A DNA stretch of 64,000 bases. Origin: Niallia circulans. GTDB taxonomy: Bacteria; Bacillota; Bacilli; Bacillales; Cytobacillaceae. The stretch lies in NCBI RefSeq assembly GCF_003726095.1, contig NZ_CP026031.1, positions 4,652,001 to 4,716,000 on the forward strand, in the 5' to 3' direction. Of this stretch, positions 9,221-17,752 are shown in pieces. The position numbers and the translations under genes are program-made. Position 1 is the stretch's first letter; the number at the start of each line of letters is the position of its first letter. Below the pieces are notes generated by a model. That model was given only the letters and a program-made list of their open reading frames with translations, was not told the origin of the DNA and searched no databases.

Positions 9221-10263
9221 GTATTATAACAAGACAAATTTTGTGGGGAGTAAGTGCATCCCTTCTTTTACTTGTATTTTTTTCTATAAGCTATCTAATC
9301 GTCTTTCCACCGTCAAACTGGAGTGCTTTGTGGGAAAAAGAAGTAATGGATGTTCCATTTATTTTATTTTTAATCAGTGTGGATATTACATTAGGTGTTT
9401 TAATTGGTTATTTATCAGGATTTTCTTGGAAAAAACAAATTCGTTCCATGGAAGAAACCTTACATACAATGGATAAAATGGAGTATTATCCAGTTCAGCC
9501 AATTGGTTCAACAGAGGAGCTCCAATCTTTAAGCTATAGAATCATTCAACTGCAGAATCAATTAGTGGAACAAACGAAGTTATCTCAGAAACTCGTAAAT
9601 GAGAAAGCGGAAGATCAAGAGGTGAAGGTTCAAACTGTCATTATTGCAGAGCGAAATCGTCTGGCCAGAGAATTGCACGATTCGGTTAGCCAGCAATTAT
9701 TTGCGGCATCGATGCTGTTATCAGCAATTAATGAAACAAGACCGAAAACGAATGATCATGAATCACGACAATTACAGTTAGTAGAGGAAACGATTCAACA
9801 GTCTCAATTAGAGATGAGAGCTTTATTACTTCATTTACGACCAATCGCTTTAAAAGGGAAAACGTTAAAAGCGGGAATTGTTGAATTATTACATGAACTT
9901 CAGCAAAAGGTATCTTTAGAAATAGAAATGAAACTAGAAGATATCGATTTGGATAAAGGAATTGAAGATCATCTTTTTCGAATTCTTCAAGAATCGGTAT
10001 CCAATACATTACGACATGCTAAAGCAAGTTCCCTAGAAGTACAGCTTATTCAAAGGGAGGCATTTGTTATATTGCGAATCATCGATGATGGTGTCGGCTT
10101 TAATGTGGATAAGAGAAAAGCAGGATCTTATGGACTTCAAAATATGCACGAAAGAGCAGCCGAAATTGGTGGAGTATTAAAATTGATAAGTTTGGAAAAT
10201 AAAGGAACAAGATTAGAAGTGAAAGTACCGATTTTGGGAAGAAAGGAGGATTTAAATGATTAG
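9217..10263 (+). CDS. liaS: LiaS sensor histidine kinase
   Basis: A 348-aa NarL-class sensor kinase. Two membrane segments (about 10-30 and 47-68) enclose a very short extracytoplasmic loop, the intramembrane-sensing architecture. A HAMP-like linker leads to HisKA_3 with [16 protein letters not shown] (phospho-acceptor His154), then an HATPase domain with the N box ([12 protein letters not shown]) and G boxes ([14 protein letters not shown]). It phosphorylates LiaR and is held off by LiaF. Overlaps liaF by 4 and liaR by 8 bases. Confidence 0.95.
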   Translation: MSIITRQILWGVSASLLLLVFFSISYLIVFPPSNWSALWEKEVMDVPFILFLISVDITLGVLIGYLSGFSWKKQIRSMEETLHTMDKMEYYPVQPIGSTEELQSLSYRIIQLQNQLVEQTKLSQKLVNEKAEDQEVKVQTVIIAERNRLARELHDSVSQQLFAASMLLSAINETRPKTNDHESRQLQLVEETIQQSQLEMRALLLHLRPIALKGKTLKAGIVELLHELQQKVSLEIEMKLEDIDLDKGIEDHLFRILQESVSNTLRHAKASSLEVQLIQREAFVILRIIDDGVGFNVDKRKAGSYGLQNMHERAAEIGGVLKLISLENKGTRLEVKVPILGRKEDLND

Positions 10264-10888
10264 AGTATTGCTAGTGGATGATCATGAAATGGTGCGGATT
10301 GGAGTCTCTTCTTATTTATCTGCACAGACAGATATTGAAGTTGTTGCAGAGGCGGAAAATGGCAGTAAAGCTGTCGAGCTTGCTCTTCAATTAAAGCCAG
10401 ATGTGATTTTGATGGATTTAGTAATGGATGAAATGGATGGAATTGAGGCAACGAGGCAAATAATAGACGCTTGGCAGGATGCAAAGATTATTATTGTTAC
10501 CAGTTTTCTTGATGATGAAAAGGTATATCCTGCTTTGCAGGCGGGGGCTACAAGTTATATGCTTAAAACATCCAAGGCGAGTGAAATTGCAAGAGCTGTG
10601 CGCGAAACATATCAAGGACAAATTGTCCTTGAGCCTGAAGTTACCGATAAAATGATGACAAAAATGCGAGAAAAGAAATCTACACCTCTGCACGAAGAGC
10701 TAACTACCCGAGAAATGGAGATTCTCTTGTTAATGGCGGAAGGGAAGAGTAATCAGGAAATTGCTGACCAATTATTTATTGCTCTAAAAACGGTTAAAAC
10801 ACATGTAAGCAATATATTAAGTAAACTGCAAGTACAGGATCGCACGCAGGCTGTCATTTATGCTTTTAAACACTCGCTTGTAGAATAA
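10256..10888 (+). CDS. liaR: LiaR response regulator
   Basis: A 210-aa NarL/FixJ response regulator. The receiver domain has the acidic pair DD at 8-9, phospho-acceptor Asp54 in [12 protein letters not shown], the conserved T/S (VTS) and K (MLKTS). A LuxR-type HTH covers about 146-205 ([40 protein letters not shown]). AAAGGAGG precedes ATG 10256. Cognate regulator of LiaS; the presumed targets are this operon's own promoter and other envelope-stress genes. No clear terminator was found behind it. Confidence 0.95.
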   Translation: MIRVLLVDDHEMVRIGVSSYLSAQTDIEVVAEAENGSKAVELALQLKPDVILMDLVMDEMDGIEATRQIIDAWQDAKIIIVTSFLDDEKVYPALQAGATSYMLKTSKASEIARAVRETYQGQIVLEPEVTDKMMTKMREKKSTPLHEELTTREMEILLLMAEGKSNQEIADQLFIALKTVKTHVSNILSKLQVQDRTQAVIYAFKHSLVE

Positions 10889-10928
10889 ACAATTAATAAA
10901 AAATCCTTAAATGAAATGGAATAGGTCC

Positions 10929-10950
10929 CTTAATCAAACGTTTAATTAAG
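10929..10950. promoter_or_regulatory. 22-bp near-perfect palindrome upstream of the flippase gene
   Basis: Arms CTTAAT/ATTAAG surround the centre AAACGTTT; only one symmetric pair of positions breaks the symmetry. No T run follows, so an operator is more likely than a terminator. The binding protein is unknown. Confidence 0.4.
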
Positions 10951-11090
10951 ACATTTCTCTCTCTTCAATAAAGAAAAAGACAATCTAGGAAAATATTTTT
11001 TGAACTTGTCTCATATGATGTTAAAGAAGAGAAAATAAACACACATCTTTTACTTACATGCTTGTGGAAGATAGATTGAGGGAGAGATTC

Positions 11091-12416
11091 ATGAGTTCAT
11101 TTTATAAAGGGACCTTTTTATTAATTGTTACCGCGTTTTTTGGCGAATGTATTGAATTCATTATTAATATGGTAATGGCAAGGGAACTTGGAGAACATGG
11201 ACTAGGTTTATTTATGACCATATTACCTACTATCTTTCTTATTGTACTGCTTGCTACCTTTGAATTGCCAACATCCATTTCGAAATTTATTGCTGAAAAA
11301 GATTCCAAGTATCATTTATCGATGCTGCAGCAAGTATTAAAGTGGACCATTATTTTTACTATTTTTCTAACCACCATCGCATCTATCATCATACCTTTTA
11401 TCCCTATTTTTTATGATTATCATCCACTCTTGAAGTGGCTAGTTATTCTTCTATTGCCGATTATTTCCTTTACTTCTATTGCAAGAGGTTATTTTATGGG
11501 AAAACAGCAAATGGGGAAAATTGCAGCTTCTAATTTTTTGAAAAAAATTATTCAACTAGGTTTATTAGTCTTTTTGTTTCAATGGTTTTCCTTTGATTTA
11601 AATACTTCTGTATTGATTGCCTTTTTTACCATTGTAGGGAGTGATACAGTCGTATTATTATACTTATTGCATATGTTTTTTGTGCAATATCAACGAATTA
11701 AAAAAGGGAAAAATGAAAGCATGAATGGGAAAGTCATTTGGAAGGATTTATTATCTGTGTCTATTCCGACAACAGGTCTTCGAATATTTCATGCTTTAAC
11801 ACATGCCATTCAGCCTTTTCTTATAAAAGGAGCACTTGTTGCCTCAGGAATTACGGTAGCAAATGCGACAGAACAGTATGGAATGCTTGCAGGGATAGCG
11901 ATGACAATAGGTTTTTTTCCAGCTTTTATATCCCATAGTTTCATGACAATGCTTATACCAACTGTTTCAAAAGCATATGTACAAAAAGATTATGCAAAAC
12001 TACAAAGATTATTGCAGCAAGTGATGATCATAACAGCTATTTACGGAACCATATCTGTTGGGATTTTTTATTTTTACGCGGACACACTGACGATGACCTT
12101 TTTTCACTCTACTCAGGCAGCTATAATTGTGCAGCTTTTATGGCCCTATTTTTTACTTCATTACTTCACCATTCCCATGCAAGCATATTTAATTGGTTTG
12201 GGCTTGTTGAAAGATGCGGTTTTTCATAGTGTGTGGGCCACATCATTCTCCTATGCAGCGATTTATTATTTAGGATCTCTAAGCCAGCTTCAAATGAGCG
12301 GAATTGCAATTGGGATGAATTTAGGAGCAGTTATATTAGCTTCCATGCATTATTTAACAATATGCAAAAAAATTGGAGTTTCTATGTGGCTGACACCAGT
12401 GAATAAATTCCAATAA
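11091..12416 (+). CDS. SpoVB/YkvU-type polysaccharide flippase (MOP superfamily)
   Basis: A 441-aa integral membrane protein with about 12-14 hydrophobic segments, of the MOP/PST group to which SpoVB, YkvU and YtgP belong. Members flip lipid-linked sugars; SpoVB-like ones serve spore cortex or coat formation. The N-terminal FFGECIEFIINMVMARELGEHGLGLFMTILP motif and SIARGYFMGKQQM are typical. An in-frame ATG at 11058 has no ribosome site; ATG 11091 follows GAGGGAGAG and yields MSSFYKGT, the usual start for the family. Transcribed alone; the exact substrate is not predictable from the sequence. Confidence 0.85.
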   Translation: MSSFYKGTFLLIVTAFFGECIEFIINMVMARELGEHGLGLFMTILPTIFLIVLLATFELPTSISKFIAEKDSKYHLSMLQQVLKWTIIFTIFLTTIASIIIPFIPIFYDYHPLLKWLVILLLPIISFTSIARGYFMGKQQMGKIAASNFLKKIIQLGLLVFLFQWFSFDLNTSVLIAFFTIVGSDTVVLLYLLHMFFVQYQRIKKGKNESMNGKVIWKDLLSVSIPTTGLRIFHALTHAIQPFLIKGALVASGITVANATEQYGMLAGIAMTIGFFPAFISHSFMTMLIPTVSKAYVQKDYAKLQRLLQQVMIITAIYGTISVGIFYFYADTLTMTFFHSTQAAIIVQLLWPYFLLHYFTIPMQAYLIGLGLLKDAVFHSVWATSFSYAAIYYLGSLSQLQMSGIAIGMNLGAVILASMHYLTICKKIGVSMWLTPVNKFQ

Positions 12417-12503
12417 AAATTTTTAAAAAAGTGTAGGGATTCGCATAGGCGCAAGCGTTTATTAAGTAGAATCGTAAAACTGGGAAGGGGAAAAAGAAAG
12501 AAC

Positions 12504-13061
12504 ATGGAATCCCTAATAAATAAAACATATACTATGGGAAATCAAGAAGAATTATTTGAACAAGTCGTGAAGGAATACGGAAAATCAATTTATATCTATA
12601 TATTATCGCTTGTTAAGCATAAAGAACTAGCGGAAGATTTGTATCAGGAAGTATTAATTTCCGCGTATACCTCATTTGGCAGCTTTGAAGACCACCATAA
12701 AGTGAAAAGCTGGCTCTATAAAATTGCTCTAAATAAATGTAGAGACTACTGGAGAAAAGAGAAAACATCTAAGAAGTTTTGGGAAGAGTCTGTTTATACA
12801 TATGCGAGAGATACTTCTGTGGCTTTGGAACCTGAGGAAACATTAATGAGCAAATGTGAAAAAGAAGAGATGATTGATACATTAGAAGAACTACCAAATA
12901 TGTACAAAGAACCTTTACTGCTTTTTTATTACCACAATCAAACATTGGTAGAGATAAGCAACCATACAAAAACGCCGTTATCAACGGTCAAAACAAGAAT
13001 GAAACGGGCGAAGGATCAATTGAAGCCAAAAGTTATGAATAAAAAGATAGTTCATTTATGA
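12504..13061 (+). CDS. ECF-type RNA polymerase sigma factor (orphan)
   Basis: A 185-aa sigma-70 family protein with region 2 (LYQEVLISAYTSFGSFEDHHKVKSWLYKIALNKCRDYWRK) and region 4 (ELPNMYKEPLLLFYYHNQTLVEISNHTKTPLSTVKTRMKRAKDQL) and no regions 1 or 3, the layout of extracytoplasmic-function sigma factors such as SigX, SigM or SigV. Unlike most of these, no anti-sigma gene follows: the next gene is on the other strand and downstream is a hairpin. The AAGGGG at 12484 is rather far from ATG 12504; ATG 12534 is a possible later start. Which regulon it controls cannot be read here. Confidence 0.85.
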   Translation: MESLINKTYTMGNQEELFEQVVKEYGKSIYIYILSLVKHKELAEDLYQEVLISAYTSFGSFEDHHKVKSWLYKIALNKCRDYWRKEKTSKKFWEESVYTYARDTSVALEPEETLMSKCEKEEMIDTLEELPNMYKEPLLLFYYHNQTLVEISNHTKTPLSTVKTRMKRAKDQLKPKVMNKKIVHL

Positions 13062-13063
13062 GA

Positions 13064-13106
13064 GAAAACTTGAATCAGTCGATTCTCTCTACTGATTCAA
13101 GTTTTC
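13064..13106 (+). terminator. Hairpin after the sigma factor gene
   Basis: Perfect 16-bp stem GAAAACTTGAATCAGT/ACTGATTCAAGTTTTC with an 11-nt loop; the T run is short (GTTTTCCC). Confidence 0.75.
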
Positions 13107-13196
13107 CCATTCTGTACATAAATGTCTTTTAATTAATCATTACTAGATGAAAGGAATAGTCCGAGTAATGAACCTTTTCATTTAGTTGCATCGAAA

Positions 13197-13445
13197 CTAG
13201 TTACTATTTCTTTGTTTATTATAGTAATTTACGGAATACATAGCACCTTCATTTACCATATTGTTGTCACCGATATCATCTGGAGCGGGATTTCCTGCTT
13301 TAGAAAGTAAGTCCTCTTGTTGCGTAGAATTGAATTTGCTTTTAAAGCGATGAAACATGTCTTTTCCTTTTGATGTAAACAGGAAAAAACTTCCTAATCC
13401 AGCCCCGACAATTGCAAATGTACGCATTGAATTTTTTCCAAACAT
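13197..13445 (-). CDS. Small YtxH-like hypothetical protein, 82 aa
   Basis: Starts MFGKNSMRTFAIVGAGLGSFFLFTSKGK: a short glycine-rich hydrophobic N-terminal segment followed by a basic stretch (MFHRFKSKF) and a polar tail ending VNYYNKQRNSN. AGGAGGG lies 7 bases upstream of the ATG. A SigB-like promoter (GTTTGT-N13-GGGTAA) reads toward it. The single membrane helix and stress promoter recall small YtxH-type stress proteins, but the function is unknown. Confidence 0.75.
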   Translation of the reverse strand: MFGKNSMRTFAIVGAGLGSFFLFTSKGKDMFHRFKSKFNSTQQEDLLSKAGNPAPDDIGDNNMVNEGAMYSVNYYNKQRNSN

Positions 13446-13495
13446 GAGATAATCCCTCCTAATTTTATTCCTTCTCGTTCCATCCTATTGTTTAT

Positions 13496-13520
13496 TTACC
13501 CTATTATAAGTTTTACAAAC
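13496..13520 (-). promoter_or_regulatory. SigB-like promoter for the 82-aa gene
   Basis: On the minus strand GTTTGT (13515-13520), 13-bp spacer, GGGTAA (13496-13501); consensus for SigB is GTTTAA-N12-14-GGGWAW. Confidence 0.5.
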
Positions 13521-13534
13521 GTCATTCAGGGAAT
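13510..13534 (+). promoter_or_regulatory. SigB-like promoter for the corA-like gene
   Basis: GTTTTA (13510-13515), 13-bp spacer, GGGAAT (13529-13534). Its -35 overlaps the -35 of the divergent SigB-like promoter. Confidence 0.55.
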
Positions 13535-13566
13535 AATAATAGAAAAGCGTTTAAGGGGAGATTCAA

Positions 13567-14499
13567 GTGAAAAGATACCGTTTAGAGAACTGGGACTGGT
13601 TTCAGTTATTGAAAGAAGCGGATATACAGAAAGTTTCTTTTGAAAAGGGTCCATTAATAAACACATGGTTTCGCGATATAAAAGGGAATCGAAGTAACTA
13701 TCTTCATATTGATACATCAGAAGAAGATCAAGAAGTATTAAGTGGTTCGCTTATATACCATAGAGAAATAGATAAAAGAGAAGATTATGAAATTTTTCAT
13801 TTTTTCTTATCACGCGATACATTAATCACTTATGATTATAAGGATAATAGTTTACATATTGATGGAAACAATCTATTAAAAGAGATTAAGCATGCACAAA
13901 CACCGATTGAAGGATTTATGGTTATTCTAGGAAAAGTAATGACAGATATTTTGTATCATATAGACGCTTATGAACAACAGTTAGAACAATTGATTTGGGA
14001 TGTTAAACAAAGAAATAGTATAAAAACATTAGATAAAGTATATCAGTCTAGACATGAACTTCTTGTTTGGAAGAATGTCATGATTCCTTTTCTTGAAATC
14101 AGATACTCATTAGAGGAAGCTTTTGGCGAGGAAATCACAAAAGGAAAGGTATATGCTCGTGTTACTAAGAGAATCGAAAGAGGATTAATTTTGGTAGAAG
14201 AATATCAAAAAGAATTAAATAATCTCGTTGATTTTGAAGAAGTAGTATCCCAACATAGAGGAAACGAAATTATGAAAACACTGACGGTATTCACTACAAT
14301 ATGTACACCAATTATGGCTTGGGGAGCATTATGGGGAATGAACTTTGAAATTATGCCAGAACTAAAATGGAAATTCGGCTACGTTTTTTCTTTAGCAATA
14401 ATTATTGGCTCCACGGTTGTTGTATATTTCTATCTTAAATCACGAGGGTGGATGGGGGATTTGTTAAAAGCCCGGAAGAAAAATTCTTTTTTTCGATAA
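13567..14499 (+). CDS. CorA-family divalent cation transporter (YfjQ-like)
   Basis: A 310-aa magnesium/cobalt channel. The long N-terminal cytosolic domain is followed by a stalk helix and two C-terminal membrane segments; the signature GMN lies at 257-259 at the end of TM1 (WGALWGMNFEIMPE), and the loop contains acidic residues as usual. CorA works as a homopentamer in the cytoplasmic membrane. GTG start at 13567 has AGGGGAG upstream. It resembles YfjQ of B. subtilis. The SigB-like promoter ahead suggests stress induction. It is transcribed divergently from the 82-aa gene. Confidence 0.92.
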   Translation: MKRYRLENWDWFQLLKEADIQKVSFEKGPLINTWFRDIKGNRSNYLHIDTSEEDQEVLSGSLIYHREIDKREDYEIFHFFLSRDTLITYDYKDNSLHIDGNNLLKEIKHAQTPIEGFMVILGKVMTDILYHIDAYEQQLEQLIWDVKQRNSIKTLDKVYQSRHELLVWKNVMIPFLEIRYSLEEAFGEEITKGKVYARVTKRIERGLILVEEYQKELNNLVDFEEVVSQHRGNEIMKTLTVFTTICTPIMAWGALWGMNFEIMPELKWKFGYVFSLAIIIGSTVVVYFYLKSRGWMGDLLKARKKNSFFR

Positions 14500-14516
14500 C
14501 CTTAATCTAAGCAATA

Positions 14517-14547
14517 TTAGACTCTTCCTCCTAAATTAGCATATAAT
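14517..14547 (+). promoter_or_regulatory. Probable SigA promoter of ykhA
   Basis: TATAAT at 14542-14547 with TTAGAC 19 bp upstream. A start of transcription near 14554 would exclude the upstream ATG at 14551 as start codon. Confidence 0.45.
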
Positions 14548-14604
14548 AAGATGGTAGATATGTTAAACAAGAAGAAAACTCCCATGAATATGCAAGGAGG
14601 AGCT

Positions 14605-15108
14605 ATGGAAGAGTCAAAATTTTGTAGTGAGTCACTAGTGGTGAAAACAAGTATTGTTTTTCCAACAGATACTAATACTTATGGAACTTTATTTGGTGGC
14701 AAATTAATGGCCTATATTGATGATACAGCTGCTATCTCGGCGATGCGTCATGCAAGAAGAGGAATTGTTACTGCTTCGACTGATTCAGTCGATTTTTTGT
14801 ATCCAATTCATGAGGGAAATGCTGTATGTCTAGAAGCTTTTGTTACCTATACAGGAACTTCTTCCATGGAGGTATTTGTAAAAGTAACAGCAGAAGATCT
14901 AATTTCTGGAGAGCGCCATTTATGTGCACTTAGCTTTCTAACGATGGTTGCCATCGATGAAAATGGAAAACCGACAAAAGTTCCCAAAGTTATTCCACAA
15001 ACAGAAGAGGAAAAGAGCCTTTACGAATCAGCGAAGGAACGAGCGGAAGCACGAAAGAAACGGAAGAAAGAAACAGAAGAACTTGCAAAGAAGTATAGAA
15101 GTTATTGA
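14605..15108 (+). CDS. ykhA: Acyl-CoA thioesterase, hotdog fold (YkhA-like)
   Basis: A 167-aa cytosolic acyl-CoA hydrolase of the hotdog family. The motif TYGTLFGGKLMAYIDDTAAISAMRHARRG and TASTDSVDFLYPIHEGN are the active-site and CoA-binding signatures of the YciA/YkhA/BFIT group. The C-terminus is a long basic/acidic helix (about 125-167) seen in Bacillus homologues. The frame opens at ATG 14551, but ATG 14605 has a consensus AGGAGG 3-9 bases upstream and lies behind the likely transcription start. It may trim medium- or long-chain acyl-CoAs for membrane homeostasis. Confidence 0.9.
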   Translation: MEESKFCSESLVVKTSIVFPTDTNTYGTLFGGKLMAYIDDTAAISAMRHARRGIVTASTDSVDFLYPIHEGNAVCLEAFVTYTGTSSMEVFVKVTAEDLISGERHLCALSFLTMVAIDENGKPTKVPKVIPQTEEEKSLYESAKERAEARKKRKKETEELAKKYRSY

Positions 15109-15114
15109 TGATGT

Positions 15115-15142
15115 GCAAGGGAATGTGATGTCATTCTCTTGC
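15115..15142 (+). terminator. Weak hairpin after ykhA
   Basis: GCAAGGGAATG/CATTCTCTTGC with one mismatch; no real T run follows. Confidence 0.35.
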
Positions 15143-15393
15143 CTATCTAATAATAAATAAAATCATACTAAAGCTAGTAAGTTTGTCGAAAGAAAGTCTG
15201 GGAGAAAGAGAATATTTTCATTATTGATAAAAATCGATTTTTCATGTTGTCGAAATACCAAATTATTTTCCAGGAAATGATGGCATTCTCCAAAATATTG
15301 TCTAATAACACTGTCTGATTTTGCAGGTGGATAGCGTTTAATTTCGTTATCCATAATCATTCTATACTATGGGATAGGTGCAAGGAGGTAAAG

Positions 15394-15678
15394 GTGAAAA
15401 TATTTTCTCTTTCTTATTTTGTTGTTACAAGAAAGATTGACTTGAATATGGAAATAATCGAAGAAGAAAAAAGTCTTGATTTATGGAGTGATAGAGTTAC
15501 TAGCGCCGAGCAGACATTTCATTTACACACCATCCATGACATTTCCTTTAAGCCCTCGAGTAATCAATATAAAATGCTATATTTACATACAAATCGTGGA
15601 GTGCACTCTTTTGTAATAAAAGATAATCCAGAAGAAATGATTCGATTAATTAGAAGACAAATAGCGGATTATTTATAG
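15394..15678 (+). CDS. Hypothetical protein, 94 aa (PH-like small protein)
   Basis: Unrecognised protein with alternating beta-like segments (FSLSYFVVTRKIDLNMEI, FHLHTIHDISFK, MLYLHTNRGVHSFVIK) and a C-terminal helix (PEEMIRLIRRQIADYL). This pattern of strands ending in one helix resembles a PH/GRAM-like fold, as in several Bacillus small proteins, but that is only an impression. GTG 15394 follows a full AAGGAGG, so it is expressed. It ends in front of a bidirectional terminator and converges with yetJ. Confidence 0.75.
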   Translation: MKIFSLSYFVVTRKIDLNMEIIEEEKSLDLWSDRVTSAEQTFHLHTIHDISFKPSSNQYKMLYLHTNRGVHSFVIKDNPEEMIRLIRRQIADYL

Positions 15679-15688
15679 GCATACATAT

Positions 15689-15738
15689 AAAAAGGTTTGA
15701 GCAAGGAGGTTTTTGGCCTCTTTACTCAAACCTTTTTA
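15689..15738. terminator. Bidirectional terminator between the 94-aa gene and yetJ
   Basis: AAAAAGGTTTGAG/CTCAAACCTTTTT stem with T runs on both strands; it overlaps the yetJ stop codon. Confidence 0.9.
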
Positions 15739-16374
15739 ATCTCTTTCGGACAGAATTCCGAAAATACGTAAGATACTTATAAATAAATTTAGAAAATCGA
15801 GATATAAATTCAAGGCCATTAAAGGGACTTGATCTGCTGTTATACCATAATGTTTCATTCGATTAAAATCATACAACACATAGCCGCTAAATACTAGGAC
15901 ACCAATGAAGGAATACGCGAGCATGCCACCTGTTGCTAATGGCCAAAAGATATTGAAAATCCCGATAGCGATTAAAGCGATTAGGGAAGCGAGTAACATT
16001 CCTCTTAAGAAAGAGAAGTCACGCTTCGTTTTTGTTGCATATATAGCAACCCCAGCAAACACAATTGTCGTAGTACCCAAAGCATTAATGACAACATTTC
16101 CGCCAACTGTGGATACATAATAAGAGACGATTGGAAAAGTGGTAATCCCTGAAATAAACGTAAAGGTAAATAAGAAACCATAAGATAAAGATTTTCCTCT
16201 TCTTGCGAAAATAGCGATTAATAAAAGAACAACCTCTAAAATTGATAACGGTAAAAATAAATTGGCTGGGACGAAATTACCGATCATTGTTCCGATAAAT
16301 GCTATTCCTAGAGAAAGAGCAAAAGTTCTTAAAACAGAAGGCATATATTCATTACTTGGGTTATATGCATACAT
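15736..16374 (-). CDS. yetJ: Bax inhibitor-1 family membrane protein (YetJ-like)
   Basis: A 212-aa protein with seven membrane segments, of the TMBIM/BI-1 family; YetJ of B. subtilis is a pH-dependent calcium leak channel. The paired aspartates that form the pH sensor are present as Asp169 (VLYDFNRMKH) and Asp193 (LYLDFLNLF), and the C-terminus FGILSERD matches the family. AGGAGTG precedes the ATG. It lies 62 bases downstream of mscL on the same strand, so two membrane-permeability proteins may be co-transcribed. Confidence 0.9.
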   Translation of the reverse strand: MYAYNPSNEYMPSVLRTFALSLGIAFIGTMIGNFVPANLFLPLSILEVVLLLIAIFARRGKSLSYGFLFTFTFISGITTFPIVSYYVSTVGGNVVINALGTTTIVFAGVAIYATKTKRDFSFLRGMLLASLIALIAIGIFNIFWPLATGGMLAYSFIGVLVFSGYVLYDFNRMKHYGITADQVPLMALNLYLDFLNLFISILRIFGILSERD

Positions 16375-16436
16375 TTTTCTTCACTCCTGTACTGTGTTTA
16401 ATTTATATAGTAATACGAACAAGGCACAAAAAGGTT

Positions 16437-16823
16437 TCAATTTAAACCATCTTTATCGCGAATAACTTCTGTTTTTAGTAAATCACGGATTTCTTTTAAT
16501 AGCTCTTCTTTAGTATCAACAGTTACTGCTTCTTCTTGGACCTCTTCCTTTTTCTTAAAGCGATTTAAAAAACGAATTACTAAAAAGATAGAGAAAGAAA
16601 TAATGAAAAAGTCAACAATTCGTTGTATAAAGTTTCCGTAATTTATACTTGAATAAGACCATGTTGAGAAATCTACGCCGACAATAAAATGGGCGAACAG
16701 CGGCATGATCAAATCATCTACTAGTGAACTGACAATTTTGCTGAATGCCGTTCCAATAATTACCCCTACTGCTAAATCTATTACGTTTCCTTTTATTGCG
16801 AATGCTTTAAAGTCTTTCCACAT
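16437..16823 (-). CDS. mscL: Large-conductance mechanosensitive channel MscL
   Basis: A 128-aa pentameric channel that opens under hypo-osmotic shock. The N-terminus MWKDFKAFAIKGNVIDLAVGVIIGTAFSKIVSSLVDDLIMP is the diagnostic S1/TM1 sequence; TM2 (VDFFIISFSIFLVIRFLNRFKKK) and the charged C-terminal helix (LLKEIRDLLK) follow. Length is standard. TAGGAGGATC precedes the start. Confidence 0.97.
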   Translation of the reverse strand: MWKDFKAFAIKGNVIDLAVGVIIGTAFSKIVSSLVDDLIMPLFAHFIVGVDFSTWSYSSINYGNFIQRIVDFFIISFSIFLVIRFLNRFKKKEEVQEEAVTVDTKEELLKEIRDLLKTEVIRDKDGLN

Positions 16824-16970
16824 ATGATCCTCCTAATAATATATGTACATCTTATTTTGTTTTTTAAAATATTATTATTCTGACATGAAAATTTATTATT
16901 TTCAAGTCTATACAAGCATAATTTAATAAAAATAGAACATGGCAGAAATTGAATATGTCCTATGGAATAT

Positions 16971-17243
16971 TTAATAAATAACCTTAAAGCTCGAAAATAG
17001 TTCTTCTGGCTCACTTTCCTGTATTTCTATATGGTCCACTCTGGCAAAGCGATTACCCCTTTTTACTTTTTCCACAAAAGCTCGCAGTGTTTCAGAAGAA
17101 GCTACAGCCCTACATTCCACGGTTCCATCTGCTTTATTGCGAACCCAGCCGGTTATCTGATTTTCCATAGCAATCATTTGGACAAAGTATCGAAAACCTA
17201 CGCCCTGTACCCTTCCATTGATTATAAGATGTAGTTGTTTCAT
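16971..17243 (-). CDS. acyP: Acylphosphatase
   Basis: A 90-aa cytosolic enzyme hydrolysing carboxyl-phosphate bonds such as acetyl phosphate. The signature GRVQGVGFRYF carries catalytic Arg18, and the second catalytic residue is Asn36 in GWVRNKADGTVE. The alpha/beta sandwich pattern is complete through the C-terminus. AGGAGGG is 9 bases upstream of the ATG. B. subtilis YflL is the equivalent. Probably monocistronic. Confidence 0.95.
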   Translation of the reverse strand: MKQLHLIINGRVQGVGFRYFVQMIAMENQITGWVRNKADGTVECRAVASSETLRAFVEKVKRGNRFARVDHIEIQESEPEELFSSFKVIY

Positions 17244-17752
17244 TTTATCCCTCCTAATTTTAAGAATCTTTTATCTCCATTTTAACGGGCGGTGAAATCA
17301 ATAAGGAAAAAGGCATCCGAAAAGACTGAGTAAGGTGCTTAATATTAGCAAGAGTGAAGAAAAACCACGAGGATCGGAGTTTTCTCTATTTATATATATA
17401 GCTAGCTATATTAATCATCTCATATTTATTTATATTGACGCAAGTTAGGTCCTTGGATATGGGGAATGGGTGAGCGGTGGATAGTCCATATGTTGTGTGG
17501 TAAAGGTCTCGGAGAAGGGGGAAATAGGTGCTGGAAAAAGCTAGATTTGTAGATTGGAGAGCAATTTGGTACTATTAATAAGTATATATGAAGTTCAATA
17601 AAAAATTGGAATTATCTTTAGTGAGCTTTCAATAATAGAAATTATGGTAGTTATGCTTGATTTTAAACAACTAGAACGACAACTATCCATAAAGTGAAAC
17701 TCTAACTCCTTCTAAAGGAGTATAGATGTGTTTGGAAAATAGGAGAAAGATA
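17244..17752. other. Intergenic region without gene (509 bases)
   Basis: No convincing coding frame. It contains the 16-bp palindrome ATATAGCTAGCTATAT (17396-17411) within an AT run, and unstructured sequence leading to the promoter region of the next gene. The palindrome has no poly-T tail and is not a terminator. Confidence 0.6.

Noticed and set aside
15163..15360. Minus-strand 65-residue frame between ykhA and the 94-aa gene
   Set aside because: No ribosome binding site in front of its start, and no recognisable family; kept out as unsupported.
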